Below the pieces are notes generated by a model, which searched no databases, was not told where the DNA came from, and saw only the letters and a list, made by a program, of their open reading frames with translations. From Sulfurimonas sp. (lineage in GTDB: Bacteria; Campylobacterota; Campylobacteria; Campylobacterales; Sulfurimonadaceae), in the NCBI RefSeq assembly GCF_041583195.1, contig NZ_JBFHGL010000003.1, forward strand, positions 186,001-250,000: a stretch of 64,000 nucleotides of DNA, given 5' to 3'. The position numbers were made by a program, and so were the translations under genes. Below are positions 29,280 to 39,809 of this stretch, one piece after another. Each line of letters starts with the position of its first letter. Within the stretch, counting starts at the first letter, position 1.

Positions 29280-29352
29280 AACATTTTCCTTTTAATCAAG
29301 TATTTGATTCGTTTTTAATTTTTATTATGGGGAATTATATTATAAAGAGGTT

Positions 29353-29373
29353 AACAACGCAAAATGCGCTGTT
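29353..29373 (-). terminator. Putative terminator of acnB
   Basis: In the minus-strand RNA the 9-bp stem AACAGCGCA/TGCGTTGTT (one G-U pair, 3-nt loop) lies 10 bp past the acnB stop. The downstream tract (ACCTCTTTATAAT) is a poor T-run, so termination may be partial. Confidence 0.5.
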
Positions 29374-29382
29374 AAAATGGTT

Positions 29383-31950
29383 TTATTTAACCATTGCAGA
29401 CAGTTCTTCTTGAGAAACTGTATTGAAGTTTAGGTATTTATAAACTGAATCAGTCATATCTGGAGTAATTTTTCCAGCAACTATTTCTAAATACTCAGCA
29501 GGAGTCGGTAACTCACCTTTAAGTGCAACAACTGCAGCAAGCTCAGCAGAACCAAGGTAAACCTGGCTTCCTTTACCAAGACGGTTATCAAAGTTACGAG
29601 TTGATGTAGAGAATACGTATGCACCTTGACCAACTTGAGCTTGGTTACCCATACATAGTGAACAACCAGGGATCTCTGTACGAGCTCCAGCCATACCAAA
29701 TACAGAGTAATAACCCTCTTCAGTAAGTTGTTTCTCATCCATTTTAGTAGGAGGACAGATCCATAGTTTATTTTTAACTACACCCTCACCTTTTAAGATC
29801 TCACCAAGTGCACGGAAAAGACCTATATTAGTCATACATGAACCAACGAATACTTCATCGATCTTAGTATGTAAACCAGCTTCACGAATCTCTGTTAAAG
29901 TTTTAACATCATCCGGATCGTTTGGACAAGCAAGAATTGGCTCTTTGATTTGATCCATATCGATCTCGATAACAGCTGCATATTCTGCATCTTTATCAGC
30001 TTCTAGAAGCTCTGGATTAGCGATCCAGTCTTTCATTTTGTCACGTCTACGAGCTAGTGTAGCTGCATCTTCGTAACCTTGCTCGATTAACTCATCGATT
30101 AGAGCGATGTTTGAGCTTAGGTATTCAATGATAGGTTCTTTGTTTAACTTAACAGTACAAGCTGCAGCTGAACGCTCAGCAGATGCATCAGAAAGCTCAA
30201 ACGCTTGCTCACATTTAAGGTCTTCTAAACCTTCGATCTCTAAAACACGACCAGCAAAGATATTTTTCTTACCAGCTTTTTCAACAGTTAATAAACCGTC
30301 TTTAATAGCTTGGTGAGGAATAGCATTAACCATATCACGTAAAGTAATACCCGGTTGCATTTTACCTTTAAATCTTACAAGAACAGACTCTGGCATAGTA
30401 AGCGGCATCATACCAGTTACACCAGCGAATGCTACAAGACCAGATCCTGCAGGGAAAGATATACCGATTGGGAAACGAGTATGTGAATCTCCACCTGTAC
30501 CTACAGTATCAGGAAGACAAAGTCTGTTTAACCATGAGTGGATAACACCATCACCTGGGCGAAGGATGAAACCTTTTCTTGAAGTCCAGAACTCTGGTAA
30601 AGTGTGCTGTAATTTAATATCAGCTGGTTTTGGATATGCAGCTGTGTGACAGAACGATTGCATAGTCATATCAGCACCAAAGCTAAGTGCTGCAAGCTCT
30701 TTAATCTCATCACGAGTCATTGGACCAGTTGTATCTTGAGAACCAACTGTAGTAGCTACAGGCTCACAGTAAACACCAGGCTTAACACCTTCAATACCAC
30801 ATGCTTTACCAACCATTTTTTGAGCTAATGTATAACCTTTACCGTTATCAGCAGGTTGTGCAGGAGCCATAAATAGATCAGTTGGAGCCATACCAAGAGC
30901 TTCTCTAGCTTTAGTAGTTAAACCTTTACCGATAATTAGTGGAATACGACCACCTGCTCTCATCTCATCAGGAAGAGTGTTAGGAGAAATCTCAAATGTA
31001 GAAACTACAGAACCGTCTTTAACGATCTCACCATCAAAAGGTTTAACAGTAATAACATCACCAGTCTCTAATGCATCAACTGGAGCTTGAATTGGTAAAC
31101 ATCCTGAATCTTCTGCAGTGTTGAAGAAAATTGGAGCGATAATTGAACCAATTACTACACCGCCAGTTCTTTTGTTAGGAATACCAGGAATATCTTGACC
31201 CATGTGCCATTGAACAGAGTTAATACCTGATTTTCTAGATGAACCAGTACCTACAACATCACCAACGTATGCTAAAGGATGACCTTTTTCTTTTAAACTA
31301 GCCATAGTTTCTAATGGGTTCTCCATACGAGCACCAAGCATAGAGTTAGCATGTAAAGGGATATCAGCACGTGTAAACGCTTCTGAAGCAGGTGAAAGAT
31401 CATCAGTATTAGTTTCACCAGGAATTTTGTAAACTGTTACAGTGATCTCTTTTTCTAGTTCAGGTTTATTTGTAAACCACTCACCGTTAGCCCAAGATTC
31501 TACAACCTCTTTAGCTTTAGCATTTCCAGCATCCATTAATGCTTTTACATCATTAAATGCATCATATACTAGGATTGTATTTTTTAACTGCTCTGCTGCA
31601 GTATTCGCAACATCACCATCTATTTTAAGTGCTTCAACAAGTGGAGTTACATTAAATCCACCAAGCATTTTTCCTAAAATTTCACATGCTTTTACAGCAT
31701 CGATAGCATCACATTTAGTGTTACCTTGTACTACATCATTTAAAAATGCAGCTTTTACATAGGCAGCGTCATCAACACCTGCAGGAATTTTATTTTCAAA
31801 AATATCCATTGCATAGTCTTGTTCTACAATTGGTGAGGCTTTTAATAGTTCAACAAGTTCAGCTGTTTGCTCAGCTGTTAGCGCTAATGGTGGTACACCA
31901 AGAGCAGCTCTCTCTTCTGTATGTGCTTTATAGTCATTTAAAAATGCCAT
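29383..31950 (-). CDS. acnB: Bifunctional aconitate hydratase 2 / 2-methylisocitrate dehydratase
   Basis: 855 residues, the usual AcnB length and domain order (HEAT-like domain, swivel domain, then the three Fe-S domains). Cluster and active-site segments are seen: [44 protein letters not shown] and [13 protein letters not shown], the last with two cluster Cys residues. It interconverts citrate and isocitrate in the TCA cycle. AcnB enzymes can bind RNA when the cluster is lost. The 120 bp upstream carry two double GTTAC-type boxes like those at oorD. Confidence 0.97.
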   Translation of the reverse strand: MAFLNDYKAHTEERAALGVPPLALTAEQTAELVELLKASPIVEQDYAMDIFENKIPAGVDDAAYVKAAFLNDVVQGNTKCDAIDAVKACEILGKMLGGFNVTPLVEALKIDGDVANTAAEQLKNTILVYDAFNDVKALMDAGNAKAKEVVESWANGEWFTNKPELEKEITVTVYKIPGETNTDDLSPASEAFTRADIPLHANSMLGARMENPLETMASLKEKGHPLAYVGDVVGTGSSRKSGINSVQWHMGQDIPGIPNKRTGGVVIGSIIAPIFFNTAEDSGCLPIQAPVDALETGDVITVKPFDGEIVKDGSVVSTFEISPNTLPDEMRAGGRIPLIIGKGLTTKAREALGMAPTDLFMAPAQPADNGKGYTLAQKMVGKACGIEGVKPGVYCEPVATTVGSQDTTGPMTRDEIKELAALSFGADMTMQSFCHTAAYPKPADIKLQHTLPEFWTSRKGFILRPGDGVIHSWLNRLCLPDTVGTGGDSHTRFPIGISFPAGSGLVAFAGVTGMMPLTMPESVLVRFKGKMQPGITLRDMVNAIPHQAIKDGLLTVEKAGKKNIFAGRVLEIEGLEDLKCEQAFELSDASAERSAAACTVKLNKEPIIEYLSSNIALIDELIEQGYEDAATLARRRDKMKDWIANPELLEADKDAEYAAVIEIDMDQIKEPILACPNDPDDVKTLTEIREAGLHTKIDEVFVGSCMTNIGLFRALGEILKGEGVVKNKLWICPPTKMDEKQLTEEGYYSVFGMAGARTEIPGCSLCMGNQAQVGQGAYVFSTSTRNFDNRLGKGSQVYLGSAELAAVVALKGELPTPAEYLEIVAGKITPDMTDSVYKYLNFNTVSQEELSAMVK

Positions 31951-32013
31951 AGTTAACCCTTAAGTTTAAATTTGAAAAATTATAACCTAATAAAATCTCC
32001 GTTTAACACTCAC

Positions 32014-32070
32014 GTTACTAAAAGTTACATAATTAATGCATAATTTTTCAATAATGTTTACTTAGGTAAC
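32014..32070 (-). promoter_or_regulatory. Paired GTTAC-type boxes upstream of acnB
   Basis: GTTAC-TAAAA-GTTAC at 32014-32028 and GTTTA-CTTAG-GTAAC at 32056-32070, 64-78 and 106-120 bp upstream of the acnB ATG. The half-site period (10 bp) equals that of the boxes upstream of oorD, and the box-to-box distance (42 bp) is close to four helical turns. Such tandem half-sites are typical of OmpR-type response regulators. Confidence 0.6.
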
Positions 32071-32071
32071 A

Positions 32072-32389
32072 CTATTTGCCGCCTTTTAAGCTTATGGAGC
32101 TTTTTACCTGTAATAATTTCTCTTCAAACCATTTAGTTTTGTCTATATTTGGAAACACTTCTAGCATAATTTGAAGCGGTGTATCGTTCCAAGAGTTACT
32201 ATCTGAAGAAAATGTCCACCCAAGTTCACTTATAACGTATGAAAAAATCTGATCAACAACTTTATACGAAGACTCTATGGCTTCTTTGTCGTTATCTTTT
32301 TCATTCTTTATCACTGATTTAACCAGTTGCTTTCTTATATCTCTGCTGTAAGTATCTTTAATTGTTTTTATAATCTCTTCATTTTTCAT
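32072..32389 (-). CDS. Small hypothetical protein
   Basis: 105 residues starting at an ATG preceded by AGGAAG. The sequence is acidic/basic mixed and helical at the N-terminus (EEIIKTIKDTYSRDIRKQLVKSVI), with no signal peptide, membrane helix or motif I recognise. A Trp-rich segment (SELGWTFSSDSNSWNDTPLQ) is in the middle. It stands alone between acnB, downstream on the same strand, and the divergent nfeD gene. Its stop lies 2 bp from one GTTAC-type box. Function not recognised. Confidence 0.7.
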   Translation of the reverse strand: MKNEEIIKTIKDTYSRDIRKQLVKSVIKNEKDNDKEAIESSYKVVDQIFSYVISELGWTFSSDSNSWNDTPLQIMLEVFPNIDKTKWFEEKLLQVKSSISLKGGK

Positions 32390-32528
32390 CTAACTTCCTA
32401 AAAAATATTAATAACGAATTATACATAATTACATTCTTGTAAAACCTTCAACTTGACTTTAACTATCTATCTTAGTATGATTGTCTTTTATTAAGTTTTT
32501 TAATATTTATATACATAGGTGGACGAAT

Positions 32529-33824
32529 ATGTTACGTTTACTCTTATTTTTACTTCTAATAACCATACCTCTCTTTAGTAATACCCCTGTAATAATGAAA
32601 TTTAGTATTGACGGAGCAATAGGCCCTGCTAGCAGCAACTACGTAAAAGAGGTAATGGCTTCTGCAAAAAAACAAAATGCAAATATAATACTTTTAGAGC
32701 TAAATACACCAGGTGGATTATCTACATCTATGAGAGAGATAATACAAGAGATTCTTAGTTCTAATATCCCTGTCGTAACTTATGTATATCCAAAAGGATC
32801 ACGTGCTGCAAGTGCTGGTACTTATATACTTTATGCTTCACATGTTGCAGCAATGTCTCCAGGAACAAACCTTGGTGCAGCTACGCCTGTTAATATGATG
32901 CCCTCTTCTGAGCAAGCTGATTCAAATGCGTCTAAAACATCTACACTGGAGAAAAAAGCTATTAATGACTCTATGGCATATATAAAAAGTCTAGCTCAAA
33001 TAAACGATCGTAATGTTTCTTGGGCACTAGAAGCTGTAAAAGAGTCCAAGAGTCTCTCCGCTAAAGATGCACTAAAAAACAATGTTATAGACCTAATAGC
33101 TGAGGATACGGATGATTTAATTCATAAACTTAATGGCATGAGCGTTAAAGTATCAGATAAAAATATAACACTAAAAACAGACAATGCGACCATTATAACT
33201 TTTGAAGCAGATTTTAAAACGCGTTTTCTATCAATAGTAAGTGATCCGAATATGGCGTATATGTTTCTTTTAATTGCCATATACGGTATATTTTTTGAGT
33301 TAATGAATCCTGGAGCGATAGTTCCAGGCGTTGTTGGTGCTATATCTGCAGTAATAGCACTATATTCACTAAATATACTTCCTTTTAACTACGCAGGTCT
33401 TCTTTTAATACTGCTTGGCATAAGCTTTATGATTGCAGAAGTGCTTGTTGCAGGATTTGGAGTGCTGGGTATTGGCGGTGTTATATCTTTTGCTTTTGGT
33501 TCGGTTCTGTTGTTTGATGCTCAAACACTTGGAAGCAGTGTATCTATACCCCTAGTAATATCTTTCACATTGGTCAGCTTAGCTTTTTTTATATTTGTTA
33601 TGAAACTATTTATAGGTTCAAGGTCTGCAAAAATTGTAAGCGGTATAGAGGAGATGATTGGCAGTATGGCAGAAGTGACAGATGTCAAAGGAGATAAATA
33701 CTACGTTCATTGTCACGGTGAAACATGGAGTGCAAAAAGCCAAAGTAAATTAAGTGTTGGGCAAATGGTTGAGATTTTAAATATCTCAGACCTTATACTT
33801 GAAGTTAAACCAATTAAGGAGTAA
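32529..33824 (+). CDS. NfeD-family membrane serine protease (ClpP-like + NfeD domain)
   Basis: 431 residues from the ATG at 32529, which follows AGGTGGA; an upstream ATG (32481) gives an unsupported extension. A signal peptide (LRLLLFLLLITIPLFS) leads to a periplasmic ClpP-like domain. The catalytic Ser95 lies in GSRAASAGTY and a Lys at 142-143 (EKKAIND) is the likely partner, as in the archaeal 1510-N protease. Four or five membrane helices follow (about 240-365), then an OB-fold NfeD domain. It forms an operon with the slipin gene 3 bp downstream. This pairing is conserved and implies joint quality control in the membrane. Confidence 0.9.
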   Translation: MLRLLLFLLLITIPLFSNTPVIMKFSIDGAIGPASSNYVKEVMASAKKQNANIILLELNTPGGLSTSMREIIQEILSSNIPVVTYVYPKGSRAASAGTYILYASHVAAMSPGTNLGAATPVNMMPSSEQADSNASKTSTLEKKAINDSMAYIKSLAQINDRNVSWALEAVKESKSLSAKDALKNNVIDLIAEDTDDLIHKLNGMSVKVSDKNITLKTDNATIITFEADFKTRFLSIVSDPNMAYMFLLIAIYGIFFELMNPGAIVPGVVGAISAVIALYSLNILPFNYAGLLLILLGISFMIAEVLVAGFGVLGIGGVISFAFGSVLLFDAQTLGSSVSIPLVISFTLVSLAFFIFVMKLFIGSRSAKIVSGIEEMIGSMAEVTDVKGDKYYVHCHGETWSAKSQSKLSVGQMVEILNISDLILEVKPIKE

Positions 33825-33827
33825 AAG

Positions 33828-34580
33828 ATGTATTTTGATGTACCTGCAACAGGGATGTATATAACTGTTTTTATTATCATATTATTAGCGATGTCTATTC
33901 GTATACTAAGAGAGTATGAAAGAGGCGTCGTTTTTACACTTGGGCGTTTTACAGGCATAAAAGGTCCCGGATTAATAATTTTGATCCCTTATGTTCAACA
34001 AATGGTTAGAGTTGATCTACGTACTATAGTTTTGGATGTACCTACACAAGATGTTATCTCACATGATAATGTTTCCGTTCATGTAAATGCCGTAGTATAT
34101 TTTCGTGTAATTGACGCCGAGAAGGCCATTATTCAAGTGGAAGATTTTTATTCAGCGACAAGCCAGCTTGCCCAAACAACTTTGCGTTCTGTTTTAGGTG
34201 GACATGAGCTAGATGAGATGTTGGCAGAGCGTGAAAAGCTAAATGCAGATATACAAGAGATCTTAGATAAACAAACAGATGCATGGGGGATTAAGATATC
34301 TAATGTTGAGATCAAACATATAGACCTTGATGAGAGCATGATACGCGCTATTGCAAAACAAGCTGAAGCTGAGCGTCAACGTCGTGCAAAAGTGATCAAT
34401 TCAAAAGGTGAGCTAGAAGCTAGTAAAAATCTTCTTGAGGCTTCAGAGATACTATCTAAAAACGACTTGGGTATACAGCTTAGATATCTTCAGACAATGA
34501 GTGATATATCAAGTGATAAAACTAATACAATAGTTTTCCCTTTTCCTGCAGAGTTTAGCAAGTTTTTTAAAGCGCCTTAG
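33828..34580 (+). CDS. Slipin (stomatin-like SPFH/Band 7 protein)
   Basis: 250 residues. One N-terminal membrane helix (about 9-26) precedes the SPFH domain, with IRILREYERGVVFTLGRFTG and VQQMVRVDLRTIVLDVPTQD characteristic. The C-terminal coiled region (AIAKQAEAERQRRAKVINSK) is also typical. Slipins oligomerise on the membrane and are substrates or partners of the co-encoded NfeD protease, which cleaves stomatin near its C-terminus in archaea. AAGGAG lies 6 nt before the ATG. Confidence 0.93.
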   Translation: MYFDVPATGMYITVFIIILLAMSIRILREYERGVVFTLGRFTGIKGPGLIILIPYVQQMVRVDLRTIVLDVPTQDVISHDNVSVHVNAVVYFRVIDAEKAIIQVEDFYSATSQLAQTTLRSVLGGHELDEMLAEREKLNADIQEILDKQTDAWGIKISNVEIKHIDLDESMIRAIAKQAEAERQRRAKVINSKGELEASKNLLEASEILSKNDLGIQLRYLQTMSDISSDKTNTIVFPFPAEFSKFFKAP

Positions 34581-34969
34581 AGTTTGCGTCTGGATATCTC
34601 TGCTAAAAAGATATCTTTCTGCTCGCCGTGATAATTATTTTTTAGCCATAAAAGATAAGAATCAGGCAGATCAGACACAGGCATACCTTTATACTGTCCA
34701 AAACCAACCCTAGCTACTTCTTTAAATTGTTTTCTGTTTTCTTCGCATGTAGCTTCTATTTTTAATTCGTTTATCAATTTAAAAAAGTCATCATATTCAA
34801 GAGTTTTTTGGATAGTAAAACTGTAATTATTAAAATCAAACATACCATTTCTAAAAGATACGAAATGTTGCAGCTCTTTTATCTGCTCCACGCTTAGCTC
34901 TTCAAGATTTGGTATATCAACTTTATATGAGTTTTTATATCTGGTAAAAACAAGCTGAGCTTTAGGCAT
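34577..34969 (-). CDS. DUF3820-family protein
   Basis: 130 residues. The C-terminal half contains FGQYKGMPVSDLPDSYLLWLKNN (read in two parts), the signature of DUF3820, often found in or beside exonuclease-like proteins. The N-terminal half (AQLVFTRYKNSYKVDIPNLE) is not recognised. It starts exactly where ftsK ends (shared base 34969), so it is co-transcribed with ftsK, and its stop overlaps the slipin stop by 4 bp. Function unknown; a role with DNA is suggested only by the family and by ftsK. Confidence 0.8.
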   Translation of the reverse strand: MPKAQLVFTRYKNSYKVDIPNLEELSVEQIKELQHFVSFRNGMFDFNNYSFTIQKTLEYDDFFKLINELKIEATCEENRKQFKEVARVGFGQYKGMPVSDLPDSYLLWLKNNYHGEQKDIFLAEISRRKL

Positions 34970-37203
34970 TAAAGGATCTCTCTCATACCTTTTGTATTTG
35001 GAGCTGAAAGAATACCCTCTCCTTCAAGCTGTTCTATAATTCTAGCTGAGCGGTTATAACCAACCTGCAGCTTTCTTTGAAGATAAGATATAGATGTCTT
35101 TCTATCAGTAAGAACTACGCGCTTCGCTTCTTCAAACAACTCATCTAACTCTTCATAACTATCACTAGCAGAGCCAGATGCACCCTCTTCTTCCTCTATT
35201 AAAAAGCTTTTGTCGTAGTTAGGCTCTCTTTGAGCTTTTATAAACTCTACGATCTCTTCGATCTCATCTTCTGTAGCCCAAGGTGCATGTAAACGTACAA
35301 GCGCAGGTGCACCAGGAGGAGTGAAAAGCATATCACCACGACCTAAAAGTGATTCTGCACCCATCTGATCTAAAATGATCTTAGAATCAACCTTCTGCCC
35401 TACTCTATATGATATACGAGAAGGTAGATTGGCTTTGATAAGCCCAGTTACAACATCAACACTCGGTCTTTGAGTAGCTACGATCAAGTGTATACCACAG
35501 GCACGTGATTTTTGCGCTAAACGTGCAATAGAGATTTCAACATCTTTACCGCTTGTCATCATAAGATCAGCAAGCTCATCAATAACCACAACAATAAAAG
35601 GAAAAGGCTCTCCGCCTGTCTTTTTCATCTTTTCATTGTAGTTCTCTATGTTTTTAGTACGAGTATCAGCCATAAGCTCATAACGTCTCTCCATCTCGTT
35701 AACCATATTGTTAAGAGCAACTATTGCCTGTTTTGGCTTAGTTATAACCGGTGTAAGAAGATGCGGAATATCGTTATATGTTGAAAATTCAAGCATTTTA
35801 GGATCGATCATTAAAAGTCTTAGCTGATCAGGTGAGTTCTTATATAAAAGTGAAAGGATCATAGCATTTATACCTACACTTTTACCACTACCAGTAGTAC
35901 CAGCTATAAGCAAGTGTGGAAGCTTTTTAAGATCAGTCACAAAAGGTTTCCCTACGATATCTTTTCCAAGTGCGATCGTAAGAGATGATTTTGACTCTTT
36001 AAACAACTTATCATCTAAAATTTCACGTAAGTAAATTGTCTCGACAGTATCATTTGGTATCTCAATACCAACTACGTCTTTACCAGGGATTGGAGCTTGA
36101 ATACGAATAGTCTCAGCTGATAACGCCATTGCCAAGTCATCTTGTAAATTTAATATCTTACTTACTTTTACGTTTGCTGCAGGTTTAAACTCAAAAGTTG
36201 AAACAACAGGTCCTGCATATGTACGAACTACATCACCCTCAATTTTAAAGTGTGCTAGTTTTTCTATTAGGTATTGGATCTTTTCATCAAGTTCACTCTC
36301 GTCAATACTCTTAGATTTTGTTTGAGGCTTTTGTAAAAAGTCTATTTTTGGAAGTTTAAAATTAGTAGGTTTTTCACTTGTACCTTTTTCTATCGTCTCT
36401 AACAGCTTTGTATTTTCTTCTAATTCATCTACAATTAGAGAATGCTTCTGTTCTTTGACTTTTGAAGCAAGTTCTACAATATTATGTGGTTTTTCAAAGC
36501 TCTCTTCTACTTTTATCTCATCTTTTTTTACAGTTTCTGGCTCATTTTTCTTAATAAGTCTGATTTTTGAGCTACTGTCTTCATCATTTTCGTCTTGTCT
36601 CATATAAGTTGGAGTCTCTATATCCCAAGGTGCTTCATCGTCCTCTACCAACTCATCATATAGTTCATCATACCTGTCTTCAATATATGAATCTTCAAGA
36701 TCTTCTTTCACTTCATTAACTTGTTTTTCTATCTTTTTTTCTTGTTTTTTAGACTTGATAAAATCAGTAAATACATCTACTATCTCATGCATACCTTTAT
36801 CTATAATGATTATTGTTGAAACAAGAAGGATAATCGCCCAAAATACCCATAAACCAAACAACCCTATGTAAGGTCTTAAAAAGTCTACAAAATCACCTGC
36901 AAATACACCTCTAAACTCTCCATCAATCACAATAGCCTGGAAAAGTAAAAAAGAGAAAAACATTAAAAAAGAAGAGATAACTATTTCTAGTTTTCTAAGA
37001 TCAAGTGTTGTATCTTTGTAAAATTTATATAGAGGGATTAAAAAAACGAACAGATAAACATAAGATAAGTAACCGAAATATTTATGATTTAATGCGGCAA
37101 AAAAAGTTCCGTATTTCCCCATTAGGGAAACATCTCCTAAAATAGTGGCAAAACCTAGGTATATAAGTATTCCAAAAACAAGTATAAAAAGAGTTTCTTT
37201 CAA
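34969..37203 (-). CDS. ftsK: DNA translocase FtsK
   Basis: 744 residues. Four N-terminal membrane helices (within about 3-135) are followed by a charged linker (140-300) and the RecA-type motor. Walker A GTTGSGKS is at 435-442 and Walker B FIVVVIDELADLM follows. The last 60 residues form the winged-helix gamma domain (SISYLQRKLQVGYNRSARII) that reads KOPS-like sites. It pumps DNA at the septum and activates XerH/XerCD at dif. The start is TTG at 37201-37203 with AAAGG 9 nt upstream; that site sits in a weak AT hairpin (37212-37238). Confidence 0.95.
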   Translation of the reverse strand: MKETLFILVFGILIYLGFATILGDVSLMGKYGTFFAALNHKYFGYLSYVYLFVFLIPLYKFYKDTTLDLRKLEIVISSFLMFFSFLLFQAIVIDGEFRGVFAGDFVDFLRPYIGLFGLWVFWAIILLVSTIIIIDKGMHEIVDVFTDFIKSKKQEKKIEKQVNEVKEDLEDSYIEDRYDELYDELVEDDEAPWDIETPTYMRQDENDEDSSSKIRLIKKNEPETVKKDEIKVEESFEKPHNIVELASKVKEQKHSLIVDELEENTKLLETIEKGTSEKPTNFKLPKIDFLQKPQTKSKSIDESELDEKIQYLIEKLAHFKIEGDVVRTYAGPVVSTFEFKPAANVKVSKILNLQDDLAMALSAETIRIQAPIPGKDVVGIEIPNDTVETIYLREILDDKLFKESKSSLTIALGKDIVGKPFVTDLKKLPHLLIAGTTGSGKSVGINAMILSLLYKNSPDQLRLLMIDPKMLEFSTYNDIPHLLTPVITKPKQAIVALNNMVNEMERRYELMADTRTKNIENYNEKMKKTGGEPFPFIVVVIDELADLMMTSGKDVEISIARLAQKSRACGIHLIVATQRPSVDVVTGLIKANLPSRISYRVGQKVDSKIILDQMGAESLLGRGDMLFTPPGAPALVRLHAPWATEDEIEEIVEFIKAQREPNYDKSFLIEEEEGASGSASDSYEELDELFEEAKRVVLTDRKTSISYLQRKLQVGYNRSARIIEQLEGEGILSAPNTKGMREIL

Positions 37204-37263
37204 ATAAACGACCTTTAAATATATTAAATAATTAAAGGAAGTATAGCCAAAAATGTTCCACTT

Positions 37264-39375
37264 TTATAGATAGTTAACTAGATTTAGCTTAGAAACTTTT
37301 CCTACTGTTGAGAGCATTGACTCATAGTTTATTGATAGCTGAGTTAGCATTAACGATGCTTCTGCCAAATCCGTATCAATTGTTTTAGAACGTAGTGTCA
37401 TAGCACTTATTTCAAGTATTTCAGTACGCTCTAGTGAACTAGTTAAAGCATTAACTTGAGAACCAACCTTAGCGTGTGAACGTAATACATGATCTTGTAA
37501 GTCGTCTATCATTGCTATGGCGTCTTCAATACCAACACTTCTTGTAGTACCTATAGATGCATCTGCGTATAGCTTATGATCTTCGACAGCCGTTATCATC
37601 GTGTCTAGTACTTTAAAAAAGTCAGTTTTTGGATCTCTTACCTCTACTGCGTTATTTGAATTAAAAGACATAACTGATGAGTCAGCACCTACAGAGAAAT
37701 CTCCACTGTTACTGTCAAAAAGTGAAATCTCAGTTAAAGTATTTGAAACGTTAAGCTGTTGGTACGAAATTTTTCCATCATAATCCATATGTATACTACT
37801 TACAAGATTTGATGATTCTATTGCTGTATCATAATCAGTATCTACATTAGTTGTAGCAGGAATCTGCCCTGATGTAACCATGTTTATAACATCAAGTAGT
37901 TGCTGATATGTCATTTCATCTGCAGGAACTGCTTTTCTACCTGCAGGGTCCATATCAAAAATATCGTAGTTTGTTATACCACCATCTAATGAAAATGTAG
38001 AACCTGCAGTATTTAGATCAATTTGAACATTTAGTGCTGCACCGTTTACGTCTACTCCAACCATTGAAAGCTGTGTACCATCTAATGTACCTGCTGTACC
38101 TTGAGTTAGATCTGCAACTTCAGATAGTTTAGTTGATTCTGTAGCAAAACCATTTCCATCACGAATAATTTGAGGAATTGTACCTTTTATATTTGCAGCA
38201 TCTTTTTCAAAATAAGTTCTGTCATATGCTAATGCACTCACATTTAGTCCAGATACAGTGTTGTAATCAGACTTAACAAACTCTTTTACAAACAGTCCAG
38301 GAGGTGTCGCACCGATAACAAAGTTATTAAAAATAGTTTCTCCACCATCAAGGTTGTCTATTTGACCAACATTTGCACCATAAGCAGCAGCATCGTTAAT
38401 ATCTGCAAAGTCAGGTCCTGCTTCATCGAAGTCTGTTGCACCAACCATGTGAAACTCTAGTTTACTTGAACCCTGTCTTTTGTCTTCTATAACAATCTGA
38501 CCATTAAGATTCATACTAATATCAACTACTGTAAGAGCATTTGTATTTCCGTATGCATTACCGATTTGATCCATTAGGTCTTGAACCGTATCTGTATCTG
38601 ACATAAGTATCTCTTTATTAAAAGCTGTACCGTCACTTTTTACACCGCGAATATAAAAGTGGTGTTTAAGGTTAGCATTTGCTCCATCAGTATCACCCAT
38701 TAGCTGTCTAATAGAATTGTCTGGAGTTATGTGAGTACCTTCAGTTACTTCAGTGTTACCTGGAGGGAAGCTTTGAACTAAGTTTTCATTTATTACATTA
38801 GTTGTTACACGTCTTCTTACTAAAGCTTTCTCACCTAAGAATAACTCTTCACCTGATATGTTGTACTGTTGCTCTGTTTTAGAACCCGTAAAAGAAGCCA
38901 TAGAGCCACCGTTACCCATATATGTTCCATCGGGTGAAATTGGTCTAACGTCAACTGCTGATCCTGAAAACAGATACTGACCGTTAATAGATGTATTTGC
39001 TAGATTTTTAAAGTGTTCCTCAACAACTCTTAATTCATCTGCAATTGCATCCAGTGAACCGTCACTATGTATACCGTTAGCAGCGTTTATCATAAGGACA
39101 CGCATACGATCCATAGTAGTTGTGAATTCATTTAAAACTTGGTCAGTCTGGTTAGCCATTTTAAAGCCACTCTCAGTACTTTGGATGATCTGTCCAAGAC
39201 CTTCGATCTCATTATCAAGTCTCATTGTTTCTGCAAATTTTCTTACATCATTATGTGCATACTGAATGCTAAGACCACTTGCAATTTGTTTGTTTACATC
39301 AAAAAGTTTATTCTGAAGATTTGAATTATTCTTAGAATACAAACTTTTATAATACATACTTGATGAAATACGCAT
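37264..39375 (-). CDS. flgL: Flagellar hook-associated protein 3
   Basis: 703 residues. The N-terminal MRISSSMYYKSLYSKNNSNLQ with KLFDVNKQIASGLSIQYAHND and the C-terminal helical zone (TDLAEASLMLTQLSINYESM) are the FlgL/flagellin D0-D1 domains. The roughly 450-residue centre is a variable, Thr/Asn/Asp-rich surface domain. It joins hook to filament. Campylobacterota FlgL proteins are generally this long, in contrast to the 317-residue enteric protein. GGAGGT precedes the ATG by 5 nt. The gene stands alone, away from other flagellar genes. Confidence 0.93.
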   Translation of the reverse strand: MRISSSMYYKSLYSKNNSNLQNKLFDVNKQIASGLSIQYAHNDVRKFAETMRLDNEIEGLGQIIQSTESGFKMANQTDQVLNEFTTTMDRMRVLMINAANGIHSDGSLDAIADELRVVEEHFKNLANTSINGQYLFSGSAVDVRPISPDGTYMGNGGSMASFTGSKTEQQYNISGEELFLGEKALVRRRVTTNVINENLVQSFPPGNTEVTEGTHITPDNSIRQLMGDTDGANANLKHHFYIRGVKSDGTAFNKEILMSDTDTVQDLMDQIGNAYGNTNALTVVDISMNLNGQIVIEDKRQGSSKLEFHMVGATDFDEAGPDFADINDAAAYGANVGQIDNLDGGETIFNNFVIGATPPGLFVKEFVKSDYNTVSGLNVSALAYDRTYFEKDAANIKGTIPQIIRDGNGFATESTKLSEVADLTQGTAGTLDGTQLSMVGVDVNGAALNVQIDLNTAGSTFSLDGGITNYDIFDMDPAGRKAVPADEMTYQQLLDVINMVTSGQIPATTNVDTDYDTAIESSNLVSSIHMDYDGKISYQQLNVSNTLTEISLFDSNSGDFSVGADSSVMSFNSNNAVEVRDPKTDFFKVLDTMITAVEDHKLYADASIGTTRSVGIEDAIAMIDDLQDHVLRSHAKVGSQVNALTSSLERTEILEISAMTLRSKTIDTDLAEASLMLTQLSINYESMLSTVGKVSKLNLVNYL

Positions 39376-39513
39376 AACGCACCTCCGTGTTGCTGTTATT
39401 GTTCACTTATATATTTATTATTTAAAAAAATATAGCAATTCTAGTTCCATATCGGCAAAAATTTGTAAAATAATTAGTAATTAAGCTATAAACTAATATT
39501 ATTTCGTCTCCAA

Positions 39514-39597
39514 GCCAGCGTGGTGGAACGGTAGACACGACGGATTCAAAATCCGTTGCCTTCGGGTGTGGGGGTTCAAATCCCCCCGCTGGTACCA
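39514..39597 (+). tRNA. tRNA-Leu (anticodon CAA)
   Basis: 84-nt leucine tRNA. Acceptor arm GCCAGCG (39514-39520) pairs with CGCTGGT (39587-39593), with a terminal G-U. The anticodon CAA is at 39547-39549 in the stem GGATT-CAAA-ATCC. A long variable arm with TTCGGG and the T-loop GGTTCAAATCC are present, and the CCA end is encoded (39595-39597). It reads UUG codons. Confidence 0.96.
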
Positions 39598-39809
39598 CTA
39601 AACATTCCTATCATATAATACTTTTACATTTAAAATTACAAAAATCCTAAGAATTTGTTGGTATTTCTATTTTTTCTTCTTTGAACAATACGGAAATACA
39701 GAAAACTATCAATAACCACAATGTTCCAAAACATAGAATATTTGATGATAACTTTAATATGAGTTTTATTGTTTAATGATATTATTTTTAATTCTGATAG
39801 GATAAAAAA
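39598..39809. other. AT-rich spacer after tRNA-Leu
   Basis: 212 bp with no gene. I looked for a repeat of the tRNA 3' end that would mark an integration site and saw none. The upstream part of this gap (39376-39513) holds only the flgL ribosome site and presumably the promoters of flgL and the tRNA. Confidence 0.4.

Noticed and set aside
37212-37238. CCTTTAA/TTAAAGG inverted repeat upstream of ftsK considered as a terminator or riboswitch
   Set aside because: AT-rich stem with a long loop and no T tract; at most it partly masks the ftsK ribosome site.
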